12,605 nt of DNA from Candidatus Omnitrophota bacterium. GTDB lineage: Bacteria; Omnitrophota; Gorgyraeia; Gygaellales; Profunditerraquicolaceae. The notes under the pieces are model-generated. The model was not told where the DNA came from, did not search any database, and was given only the letters and a program-made list of their open reading frames with translations. How positions within the stretch are numbered: the first letter of the stretch is position 1; each line of letters opens with the position of its first letter. The stretch is taken from NCBI GenBank assembly GCA_026387485.1, contig JAPLLQ010000119.1:1-12605 (forward strand). Reading direction: 5' to 3'. This document shows positions 7,292 through 12,605 of this stretch, piece after piece. A program made the position numbers and the translations under genes.

Positions 7292-7960
7292 ATGTTTCCG
7301 AAATCCGGTTTCTGCGATTTGGGTTTTGCCAAAGTGGATATAGATAGACAAAAGCGCCGGGGTTTTGCCGAAGTAGTCTACTGTCCGGGTAAGACAAAGA
7401 AAGATATTAAGAGTATCTCCCGCCAGTTATTAAAAAACAAACAGGACCTCCTGCTTACGCGTTTAGATAAAAAAACTTTCCTTTATCTTAAAAAGTCTAT
7501 TCCTAGGTTAAAATATAATGTTTTAGCCAAGATAGGCTATAAGGCTACGAAGAAAAAGAATTTAAAGGGTGGATTGGTTTTAGTGATATCCGCTGGTACT
7601 TCGGATATACCCGTAGCCGAAGAGGCAGTGGTTACTCTGGAGGTTATGGGGAATAAAGTAAGTAAGCTTTATGATGTTGGAGTAGCCGGAGTGCACCGGG
7701 TAATGAAGTACGTAGATAGCTTGAAAAAGGCTACAGTGATTATTGTGGTGGCGGGGATGGAGGGTGCATTAGCCAGCTTAGTCAGTGGATTAGTCAAGGT
7801 TCCGGTTGTCGCTGTTCCGACGAGTTGCGGTTATGGGGCAAGTTTTAAGGGATTGGCCGCGCTTTTAACCATGCTTAACAGTTGCTCACCGGGAGTAGCT
7901 GTAGTAAATATTGATAATGGTTTTGGCGCCGGTTATTTCGCGCACCTGATTAATCAATGA
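7292..7960 (+). CDS. larB: LarB-family pyridinium carboxylase (PurE-like)
   Basis: LarB carboxylates nicotinic acid adenine dinucleotide at C5 of the pyridinium ring and splits the phosphoanhydride, the first step towards the nickel-pincer nucleotide cofactor. The short N-terminal region (DLGFAKVDIDRQKRRGFAEV) is followed from about residue 92 by the PurE-like core: LVLVISAGTSDIPVAEEA, DVGVAGVHRV, VVAGMEGALASLVSGL, VPTSCGYGAS and MLNSCSPG, then VVNIDNGFGAGYFA. Cys198 in NSCSPG matches the catalytic cysteine (Cys221) of the Lactiplantibacillus enzyme. The 222 residues are about 25 short of that enzyme; the N-terminal helix is missing and no in-frame start lies upstream (TAA at 7286-7288). The ribosome site is weak. 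It overlaps the FmdE gene by 4 nt. larC and larE are not in the window, so the cofactor pathway may be encoded elsewhere or LarB may have another role here. Confidence 0.9.
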   Translation: MFPKSGFCDLGFAKVDIDRQKRRGFAEVVYCPGKTKKDIKSISRQLLKNKQDLLLTRLDKKTFLYLKKSIPRLKYNVLAKIGYKATKKKNLKGGLVLVISAGTSDIPVAEEAVVTLEVMGNKVSKLYDVGVAGVHRVMKYVDSLKKATVIIVVAGMEGALASLVSGLVKVPVVAVPTSCGYGASFKGLAALLTMLNSCSPGVAVVNIDNGFGAGYFAHLINQ

Positions 7961-8358
7961 TTTCCTTAAAAAAAGCGGTAGAGTTTCATGGCCATCTTGG
8001 GCCATATCTGGTCCTGGGGGTTTTAGCCGGGGATCTAGCCTTAAAGAAATTAAAATGCAATAAGTATTTTGGGTTAGAGGTAAAAGTTTATGGGGCTAGC
8101 AAAAAACCAAAATCCTGCCTTATTGACGGGCTGCAACTTTCAACCGGAGCAACTTTTGGCAAGGGGAATATCTATAAATTTGACGGTAGGATAATTAAGA
8201 TTTTATTCTGTAACCCAAGGAATCATAAAAAAATTACAGTGTTTTTAAAGAAAGATATAATAAAAAAAATAGATGCATTAAAGAGCCACGTAGAATCAGA
8301 GGTATTTGCCCGAGAATTATTTAAGACAGATTATAAAAAATCGTTTATAATCGAATAA
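7957..8358 (+). CDS. FmdE-domain protein (formylmethanofuran dehydrogenase subunit E-like)
   Basis: This 133-residue soluble protein is a single FmdE domain (PF02663 type). Visible motifs are VEFHGHLGPYLVLG (His11, His13), KSCLIDGLQLSTGATFGKGN (18-20 residues around Cys54, Asp57, Gln60 and Gly68-Asn71) and KFDGRIIKILF. The family is found with formylmethanofuran dehydrogenase in methanogens and as a stand-alone protein in many anaerobes, where it is thought to bind metal; its activity is not settled. In many relatives the second motif reads GCTFGKGN; here the cysteine is Ala65, so at most part of the usual thiol set is kept. The start overlaps the larB stop by 4 nt (ATGA), implying coupled translation. 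Location between larB and the CFeSP gene suggests a role in metal or cofactor handling for the Wood-Ljungdahl pathway, which is inference. Confidence 0.82.
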   Translation: MISLKKAVEFHGHLGPYLVLGVLAGDLALKKLKCNKYFGLEVKVYGASKKPKSCLIDGLQLSTGATFGKGNIYKFDGRIIKILFCNPRNHKKITVFLKKDIIKKIDALKSHVESEVFARELFKTDYKKSFIIE

Positions 8359-8370
8359 GGAGTAAGAACT

Positions 8371-9699
8371 ATGTCGCTTTCAGGTTTGGATATCTATAGA
8401 CTTCTTCCTAAAACCAATTGCCGGGAATGCGGGTTTGCTACCTGTTTGGCTTTTGCTATGCAGATAGCAAAAAAGGCGGTGGCTGTTGATAAATGTCCTT
8501 ATATAACGCCTGAAGCTAAAATTACACTTGAAGCTCAGGCTCAACCGCCGGTAAAATTAATTACTATCGGTTGTGGTGATAGTAAACTGGAAATCGGTAA
8601 TGAGAGCGTAATGTTTCGTCACGAAGATAAATTCCACCGGCCTTGCGGGATAGGTTTTGTTATTGAGGATATCTTGAGCGATAGCGAGATAAAAAATAAG
8701 TTAGAAAAGATCAATAGATTAAAATTTGAGCGCGTAGGACAAAAGCTAGAGGTCAATCTCATTGCCATTAAGCAGTCCAGAGATGGAAAAAGATTTAGCG
8801 AAGCAGTAAAGTTAGTTGCGGATGATACTTCTCTTGGTTTAGTTTTGATGAGTAACGACCCAGATGCCCTAAGGCAGGCTTTGGAAATTCTCAAAGATCG
8901 CAAACCACTCATATACCATGCTACTAAGGATAATTTTACCAAGTTTGCTCAGTTGGCTAAGGAATATAAAGCGCCTTTAGTGGTTTTCGCGGATGACTTA
9001 GATTCTCTGGCTGCTTTAACCGTCCAGTTGAATAACCAGGGAGCAGGAGATTTAGTTATTGAGACGGCGAAGAAATCTCTTTCCGATAAAATTTGGGATT
9101 TAACCCAGATGCGCAGGCTGGCTTTAAAGAAAAATAACCGTAGCCTGGGGTATCCTTCTCTGGTGATAATTGAAGAATCTGATCCTTATCAGGAGGCGCA
9201 GACAGCCGCGACCTTCATATCTAAATACGCGGGAATTATTTTAATGAAGGGTATTGAAACCTGGGAAGTCTTATCTCTTTTGACATTAAGGCAAAATATT
9301 TATACTGATCCCCAGAAGCCATTGCAGATTGAACCAAAGTTATATCCGATTGGCCAAGTCACCGATAAATCACCGGTACTGATTACTACTAATTTCTCGC
9401 TTACTTATTATACGGTTTTAGGAGAAGTAGAAGCCAGCAAGATACCTTCTTATATTGCAAGTGTCGACACCGAAGGTATGTCAGTTTTAACTGCCTGGGC
9501 TGCTGAGAAATTTAGCCCGAAAAAGATCGCTGATTCAATTAATAAATTTGGGGTAAAAGAGATAGTTTCCCATAAGCGATTGGTTATCCCCGGGTATGTT
9601 GCGGTGATGAGTGGAGAATTACAGGATGAATCCGGGTTTGAGATTATTGTCGGCCCGAAAGAAGCCGCCGGTATACCATCGTTCTTGAAAAACTTATAG
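8371..9699 (+). CDS. acsC: Corrinoid iron-sulfur protein large (gamma) subunit, Wood-Ljungdahl pathway
   Basis: AcsC (CfsA/CdhE family) is the large subunit of the CFeSP. It carries the cobalamide that takes the methyl group from methyl-tetrahydrofolate or methyl-tetrahydropterin and hands it to acetyl-CoA synthase. The N-terminal [4Fe-4S] domain shows Cys17, Cys20, Cys25 and Cys42 (TNCRECGFATCLAFA and DKCPYITPEA). A TIM-barrel domain follows, with FRHEDKFHRPCGIGF, LGLVLMSNDP and SLVIIEESDPYQEAQTA. The C-terminal corrinoid-binding domain, from about residue 320, has PVLITTNFSLTYYTV, VDTEGMSVLTAWAAEKF, LVIPGYVAVMSGEL and IIVGPKEAAGIPSFLK, all hallmark segments. At 442 residues the length is full. 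TAAGGAG (8356-8362) gives a good ribosome site. The small subunit acsD is not visible and should be looked for downstream. Confidence 0.95.
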   Translation: MSLSGLDIYRLLPKTNCRECGFATCLAFAMQIAKKAVAVDKCPYITPEAKITLEAQAQPPVKLITIGCGDSKLEIGNESVMFRHEDKFHRPCGIGFVIEDILSDSEIKNKLEKINRLKFERVGQKLEVNLIAIKQSRDGKRFSEAVKLVADDTSLGLVLMSNDPDALRQALEILKDRKPLIYHATKDNFTKFAQLAKEYKAPLVVFADDLDSLAALTVQLNNQGAGDLVIETAKKSLSDKIWDLTQMRRLALKKNNRSLGYPSLVIIEESDPYQEAQTAATFISKYAGIILMKGIETWEVLSLLTLRQNIYTDPQKPLQIEPKLYPIGQVTDKSPVLITTNFSLTYYTVLGEVEASKIPSYIASVDTEGMSVLTAWAAEKFSPKKIADSINKFGVKEIVSHKRLVIPGYVAVMSGELQDESGFEIIVGPKEAAGIPSFLKNL

Positions 9700-9706
9700 A
9701 TTAATC

Positions 9707-9734
9707 TTTACGGGTCCCGATGCAGGATTATAAT
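9707..9734 (+). promoter_or_regulatory. Possible sigma70-type promoter after acsC
   Basis: TTTACG (9707-9712) and a perfect TATAAT (9729-9734) are separated by 16 bases. This would start a transcript near 9741 with a leader of about 200 nt before the RACo gene. The -35 box matches only 4 of 6 consensus bases. The -10 lies in the palindrome ATTATAAT, which is also part of an RNA stem, so the match may be chance. Confidence 0.25.
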
Positions 9735-9840
9735 GCCTCGGGGTCCTGCCGCTGAAGTTTCCCCATTCCTGCGGGCAAGTTTGTCCTCGGAACGGGGATG
9801 CCCCTCTTCAGCGTCACCCCTCGGTAGGTAGTATAATCTT
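9711..9840 (+). ncRNA. Candidate structured RNA or leader: long rod-like hairpin
   Basis: The gap between acsC and the RACo gene contains a long imperfect hairpin. From outside in the stems are 9724-9732 with 9832-9840 (9 bp, one G-U), 9734-9738 with 9826-9830, 9740-9744 GGGGT with 9816-9820 ACCCC, 9751-9757 GCTGAAG with 9806-9812 CTTCAGC, 9761-9764 with 9794-9797, 9766-9769 with 9789-9792, and 9773-9776 with 9783-9786. A competing hairpin, GCAGGA (9722-9727) with TCCTGC (9744-9749), would break the outer stems, so two exclusive folds exist. No open reading frame of note lies here. The rod shape recalls 6S RNA, but length and bubble do not fit well; no named riboswitch class was recognised. 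No run of T follows, so it is not a simple terminator. The strand is assumed from its neighbours. Confidence 0.4.
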
Positions 9841-9858
9841 ACCAGGGTATTTATAGAT

Positions 9859-9898
9859 AAGTCACTTTAGCGGATGGCGAGGCTTGACTTTGTTCCGC
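9859..9898 (+). promoter_or_regulatory. Possible H-type pseudoknot or paired hairpins in RACo leader
   Basis: AAGTCA (9859-9864) can pair with TGACTT (9885-9890), and GCGGA (9870-9874), inside that loop, can pair with TCCGC (9894-9898) outside it. Together they would make an H-type pseudoknot; separately they are alternative hairpins. It lies about 50 nt before the RACo start, in a stretch without a recognisable ribosome site. The stems are only 6 and 5 bp, so chance pairing is possible. Confidence 0.25.
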
Positions 9899-9946
9899 CG
9901 TAGGGAGAGAGAAACAAGACAAGGCAGCCGATAAAATTTAATAAAT

Positions 9947-11851
9947 ATGGAAAAATATAAAGTTAGATTTTATCCGGATAATAAAAGTGTGGAAGTAGCT
10001 AAGGATACTACTATTCTTTCGGCAGCTATCTCCTGCGGCGTATCTATAAGTTCGGTTTGCGGTGGTGACGGAGTTTGCGGCAGGTGTAAAGTGATCGTTA
10101 AATCCGGTAAGGTAACTACCCAGCCTAGCGGAGTTATAACTCCCGAGGAAAGAAGGCAGAATGTCTATCTAGCTTGCCTAGCTAATATTCATAGTGATTT
10201 AGAAGTAGAGATTCTTCCTGAGTCAAAGTTAGAGTTGAATCAGGAGCTAAAGAACATTTATGTTCAGTCTGAGGAGATAGAACTAAAAGCACTCGCTCCA
10301 AGTAGGAAACTTTTTAAACATTCACCTTTGGCGAACAAGCTTTATTTGAAACTTTCTGCTCCGACATTAAATGATAGTATCAGCGATTTGGAGAGGCTGT
10401 ATCGTAAAATACGCGAGGTTCAGGATCTGCCGGTTATGCAAACTGGATTAGCCAATATCCGGCAATTAGGCGAATTACTGCGCGATTCGGAGTGGAAAGT
10501 CACCGTAACCTTAGGCAAAAGAAACGATACCGTTGAGATTGTTTTAGTTGAGCCGCGAGATACATCCGGTAAAAATTTTGGCGTCTGTTTTGATATAGGT
10601 ACAACAACTATTTCCGGCCAGTTAGTTGATTTAAATACCAAAAAAGTATTAGGCACTAAAGCCACTTATAATAAACAGGCAAGTTTCGGTTCAGATGTAA
10701 TTAGCCGGATTATCTACGCCCGTAATGATGAAGGGTTAGAAAAACTGCATAGTGCAGTCACTGAAACCATTAACCATATAATTAAGGAATTAGCCCAAGA
10801 GCATAATGTAGATTTAAATAATGTTACTTGTATTGTCTCGACCGGCAATACTACCATGATCCATCTATTACTGCGGATTGACCCGACTTATATCAGGCGC
10901 GATCCTTATGTGCCTACGGCTAATTTTCTTCCTGTAATACGCGCATCTGAGGCAGGGATAAATATTAATCCCCGGGGGCTTTTATCATGTGTGCCGGGAG
11001 TAGCTAGTTATGTCGGAGGAGATACTACTTCCGGAGTTCTATCTAGTGCTCTCTATAAGGAGAAAGATTTAAGTATCCTGATTGATATAGGTACCAATGG
11101 TGAGATTGCCCTGGGGAATCAAGATTTTCTGGTTTCCTGTGCTGCTTCTGCGGGACCGGCATTTGAGGGCAGTGGTGTTACCTGCGGCATGCGCGCCTCG
11201 AGTGGAGCAATCCAGAAAGTTAAAATCAGCCCCAAAGATTTAAAAGTAACCTATACTACTATTGGTTTAACCAAGCCGCGGGGCATATGCGGCTCTGGCT
11301 ATATTGACCTCTTAGCTGAATTATTGGCAAGCGGTGTAATTGATAAAAGCGGAAAGATTAAACTTGAAAATAATAACCGGGTACGCACTACTGATTCTGG
11401 ACGGGAATTTATCGTTGCCTTTAAAGAAGAGACAGATGGGCCTTTGGATATAGTGATTAGCGAGGCGGATATTGAAAACTTAAAACGGGCAAAGGCTGCG
11501 ATATATTCGGCTACTTCAATTTTAGTTAAACATATGAATTTCAATTTTTCCGATGTCAAAAAAATATTTATTGCCGGAGGATTTGGGACTTATCTGGATA
11601 TGGAAAGTGCAATAAGAATAGGATTGCTTCCGGATTTAGAGAGGAAGAGATTCTTTTTTATCGGTAACAGCGCTTTAGCCGGAGCAAGAGAAATACTGCT
11701 TTCCGTTGATGCCCAGAAAACCGCCGAGGAGATTGCCCGCAAGATTACTTATTTTGAATTATCAGTTGATTCCGGGTATATGGATGAATATATGGCGGCT
11801 CTCTTTTTTCCGCATACGGATTTAAATAAATTTCCTTCATTGAAAGGTTAA
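9947..11851 (+). CDS. RACo-type reductive activator of the corrinoid iron-sulfur protein (2Fe-2S plus ASKHA ATPase)
   Basis: RACo uses ATP to drive one-electron reduction of CFeSP cobalt from inactive Co(II) to active Co(I). The N-terminal plant-type [2Fe-2S] ferredoxin domain (1-90) has Cys38, Cys44, Cys47 and Cys77 (VCGGDGVCGRCK and YLACLA). A linker/middle region (about 90-205) precedes the ASKHA-fold ATPase (DUF4445 type): FDIGTTTISGQLVDL (phosphate 1, from 216), VSTGNTTMIHLLL, YVGGDTTSG, LIDIGTNGEIALGN (phosphate 2, 378-391), CAASAGPAFEGSGV, GICGSGYIDLLAELL and IFIAGGFGTYLD (540-551). At 634 residues it is the expected size. The only usable ATG is 9947, since an in-frame stop lies at 9932-9934, yet no Shine-Dalgarno is seen in the AT-rich 20 nt before it, which is unusual beside its neighbours. 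It is flanked by acsC and cooC, which fits corrinoid activation. Methyltransferase activators share this fold, so the exact partner is inferred from context. Confidence 0.92.
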   Translation: MEKYKVRFYPDNKSVEVAKDTTILSAAISCGVSISSVCGGDGVCGRCKVIVKSGKVTTQPSGVITPEERRQNVYLACLANIHSDLEVEILPESKLELNQELKNIYVQSEEIELKALAPSRKLFKHSPLANKLYLKLSAPTLNDSISDLERLYRKIREVQDLPVMQTGLANIRQLGELLRDSEWKVTVTLGKRNDTVEIVLVEPRDTSGKNFGVCFDIGTTTISGQLVDLNTKKVLGTKATYNKQASFGSDVISRIIYARNDEGLEKLHSAVTETINHIIKELAQEHNVDLNNVTCIVSTGNTTMIHLLLRIDPTYIRRDPYVPTANFLPVIRASEAGININPRGLLSCVPGVASYVGGDTTSGVLSSALYKEKDLSILIDIGTNGEIALGNQDFLVSCAASAGPAFEGSGVTCGMRASSGAIQKVKISPKDLKVTYTTIGLTKPRGICGSGYIDLLAELLASGVIDKSGKIKLENNNRVRTTDSGREFIVAFKEETDGPLDIVISEADIENLKRAKAAIYSATSILVKHMNFNFSDVKKIFIAGGFGTYLDMESAIRIGLLPDLERKRFFFIGNSALAGAREILLSVDAQKTAEEIARKITYFELSVDSGYMDEYMAALFFPHTDLNKFPSLKG

Positions 11852-11853
11852 TA

Positions 11854-12605
11854 ATGGGTTTGGTGATTGCAATGGCAGGTAAGGGAGGGACAGGCAAGAC
11901 TACCATTGCCGGTTTGATTGTGCGCTTGATTAAAGAAAAAAAACTTGGTTCAATTTTAGCTGTGGATGCTGACCCGAATAGTAATCTGGCCGAGGTTTTA
12001 GGCTTAGAGGTTAAAGAGAGTATCGGTAAGATCCTCGATGATATCTCCTTGAATCCGGAAAGCGTGCCTAAAGGAATGCCTAAAGCTACTTTTATTGAAT
12101 ATAGGGTTCAGACAGCCATAGTTGAAGGAGAAGGTTTTGATCTTTTGACCATGGGCAGGCCCGAAGGCCCGGGATGCTACTGTTATGTGAATAATTCCTT
12201 GCGTAATGTAATGTCTAAGTTGATTAATGATTATGATTTTGTGGTTATTGATAATGAGGCAGGTCTGGAGCATCTTTCCCGCCGGACTACGCGCTCAGCA
12301 GATAGCTTAGTGGTAGTTTCAGACGCTACGGTTTCTGGCCTTAGGTCGGCAAAAAGAATAAGCGGGTTAGTCAAAGAATTAGGGATCAAGACAAAAAAAG
12401 AATTTTTAATTATAAACCGTTGTGATAAAGTAATTGAGCAGGAGAAGATAAAGGAAATATCCTTTGATTATCTCTGTTCTTTGCCTAATGATTCAGGGAT
12501 TGAAAGGCTAAGTTTAAACGGGAATTCATTATTGGGCTTAGAAGAGGATAATCAAATTTTGAGCATCTTGCGTAAAACAGGAGAAAAAATATGGCTTTGC
12601 AATTA
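11854..12605 (+). CDS. cooC: CooC-type nickel-insertion ATPase for CODH/ACS (3' partial)
   Basis: CooC is a dimeric MinD/SIMIBI-class ATPase that helps load nickel into CO dehydrogenase; the AcsF relative serves acetyl-CoA synthase. The deviant Walker A is AMAGKGGTGKTT with Lys10 and Lys15. Other motifs are VDADPNSNLAEVLG (switch I), the metal-binding Cys-x-Cys GPGCYC (Cys108, Cys110), YDFVVIDNEAGLEHLSRR (Walker B/switch II) and IINRCD (base recognition). 250 codons are visible from the ATG to the window edge; relatives are about 250-270 residues, so almost all of the gene is present. AAAGG (11843-11847) lies a few bases before the ATG, which begins 2 nt after the RACo stop. Its place directly after acsC and the RACo gene supports a CODH/ACS role. 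Choosing between CooC and AcsF is not possible from sequence alone. Confidence 0.92.
   Translation, partial: MGLVIAMAGKGGTGKTTIAGLIVRLIKEKKLGSILAVDADPNSNLAEVLGLEVKESIGKILDDISLNPESVPKGMPKATFIEYRVQTAIVEGEGFDLLTMGRPEGPGCYCYVNNSLRNVMSKLINDYDFVVIDNEAGLEHLSRRTTRSADSLVVVSDATVSGLRSAKRISGLVKELGIKTKKEFLIINRCDKVIEQEKIKEISFDYLCSLPNDSGIERLSLNGNSLLGLEEDNQILSILRKTGEKIWLCN
12579..12605 (+). other. Possible start of the next gene overlapping cooC
   Basis: AGGAG (12579-12583) is followed after 7 nt by ATG at 12591, which opens a frame (MALQL...) different from that of cooC. cooC should end soon after the window, so a short overlap like others here is plausible. Only five codons are visible, so no product can be named; acsD, acsE or a CODH/ACS subunit would fit the context. 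Confidence 0.4.

Noticed and set aside
9711..9840. Rho-independent terminator after acsC
   Set aside because: The stems are long and interrupted and no run of T follows the 3' arm on the + strand.
9722..9840. 4.5S signal recognition particle RNA
   Set aside because: The rod shape is similar but the conserved apical GGAA-loop region with its asymmetric internal loop was not found.
9884..9889. TTGACT as a -35 promoter element before the RACo gene
   Set aside because: No -10-like sequence lies 15-19 bases downstream; the following stretch is GA-rich.
9700..9946. Cobalamin riboswitch before the RACo gene
   Set aside because: The B12-box and the conserved core segments of the class were not found on either strand, although the context would suit one.
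12004..12273. Minus-strand open frame of 89 codons
   Set aside because: It lies wholly inside cooC, whose motifs are clear, and its product shows no recognisable family features.

Overview
All recognisable genes lie on the + strand of a moderately AT-rich bacterial chromosome segment. Spacing is tight, with several 1-14 nt overlaps, so much of the window may be read as one or a few operons. No tRNA, rRNA, CRISPR array, integrase or transposase was seen. The mix of GatCAB, a bactofilin, MgtC and acetogen/methanogen-type Wood-Ljungdahl genes suggests an anaerobic, uncultivated lineage such as Omnitrophota. That placement is inferred from gene content and style, not shown by a marker gene.

Layout. 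Positions 1-2815 hold gatA (5' end cut off by the window) and gatB, two subunits of the tRNA-dependent amidotransferase. Positions 2815-4873 hold an S41 C-terminal processing protease and a divergent polysaccharide deacetylase, a cell-envelope pair. Positions 4874-4985 are an unusual intergenic patch of three small REP-like hairpins. Positions 4986-6437 hold tsaD (tRNA t6A) and an MgtC/SapB membrane protein. Positions 6449-7282 hold a bactofilin fused to an excisionase-type helix-turn-helix, then a second protein with the same kind of helix-turn-helix and a C-terminal membrane anchor.

Positions 7292-12605 form a one-carbon/corrinoid block. It contains larB (pyridinium carboxylase family), an FmdE-domain protein, acsC (large subunit of the corrinoid iron-sulfur protein, CFeSP), a 247-nt structured intergenic region, a RACo-type reductive activator of the corrinoid protein, and cooC (nickel-insertion ATPase, cut by the window end). 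AcsC carries the corrinoid that moves the methyl group to acetyl-CoA synthase. RACo restores the cobalt when it is accidentally oxidised. CooC matures the nickel sites of CO dehydrogenase or acetyl-CoA synthase. LarB and the FmdE protein are unexpected partners that may serve cofactor or metal supply.

Points most worth a second look: a 31-nt imperfect palindrome inside gatA flanked by an 8-bp direct repeat, adding exactly 13 codons in frame; three hairpins before tsaD with different arms but a shared loop; the long rod-like fold with a competing hairpin between acsC and the RACo gene; and the paired helix-turn-helix proteins, one on a bactofilin scaffold and one on a membrane anchor.
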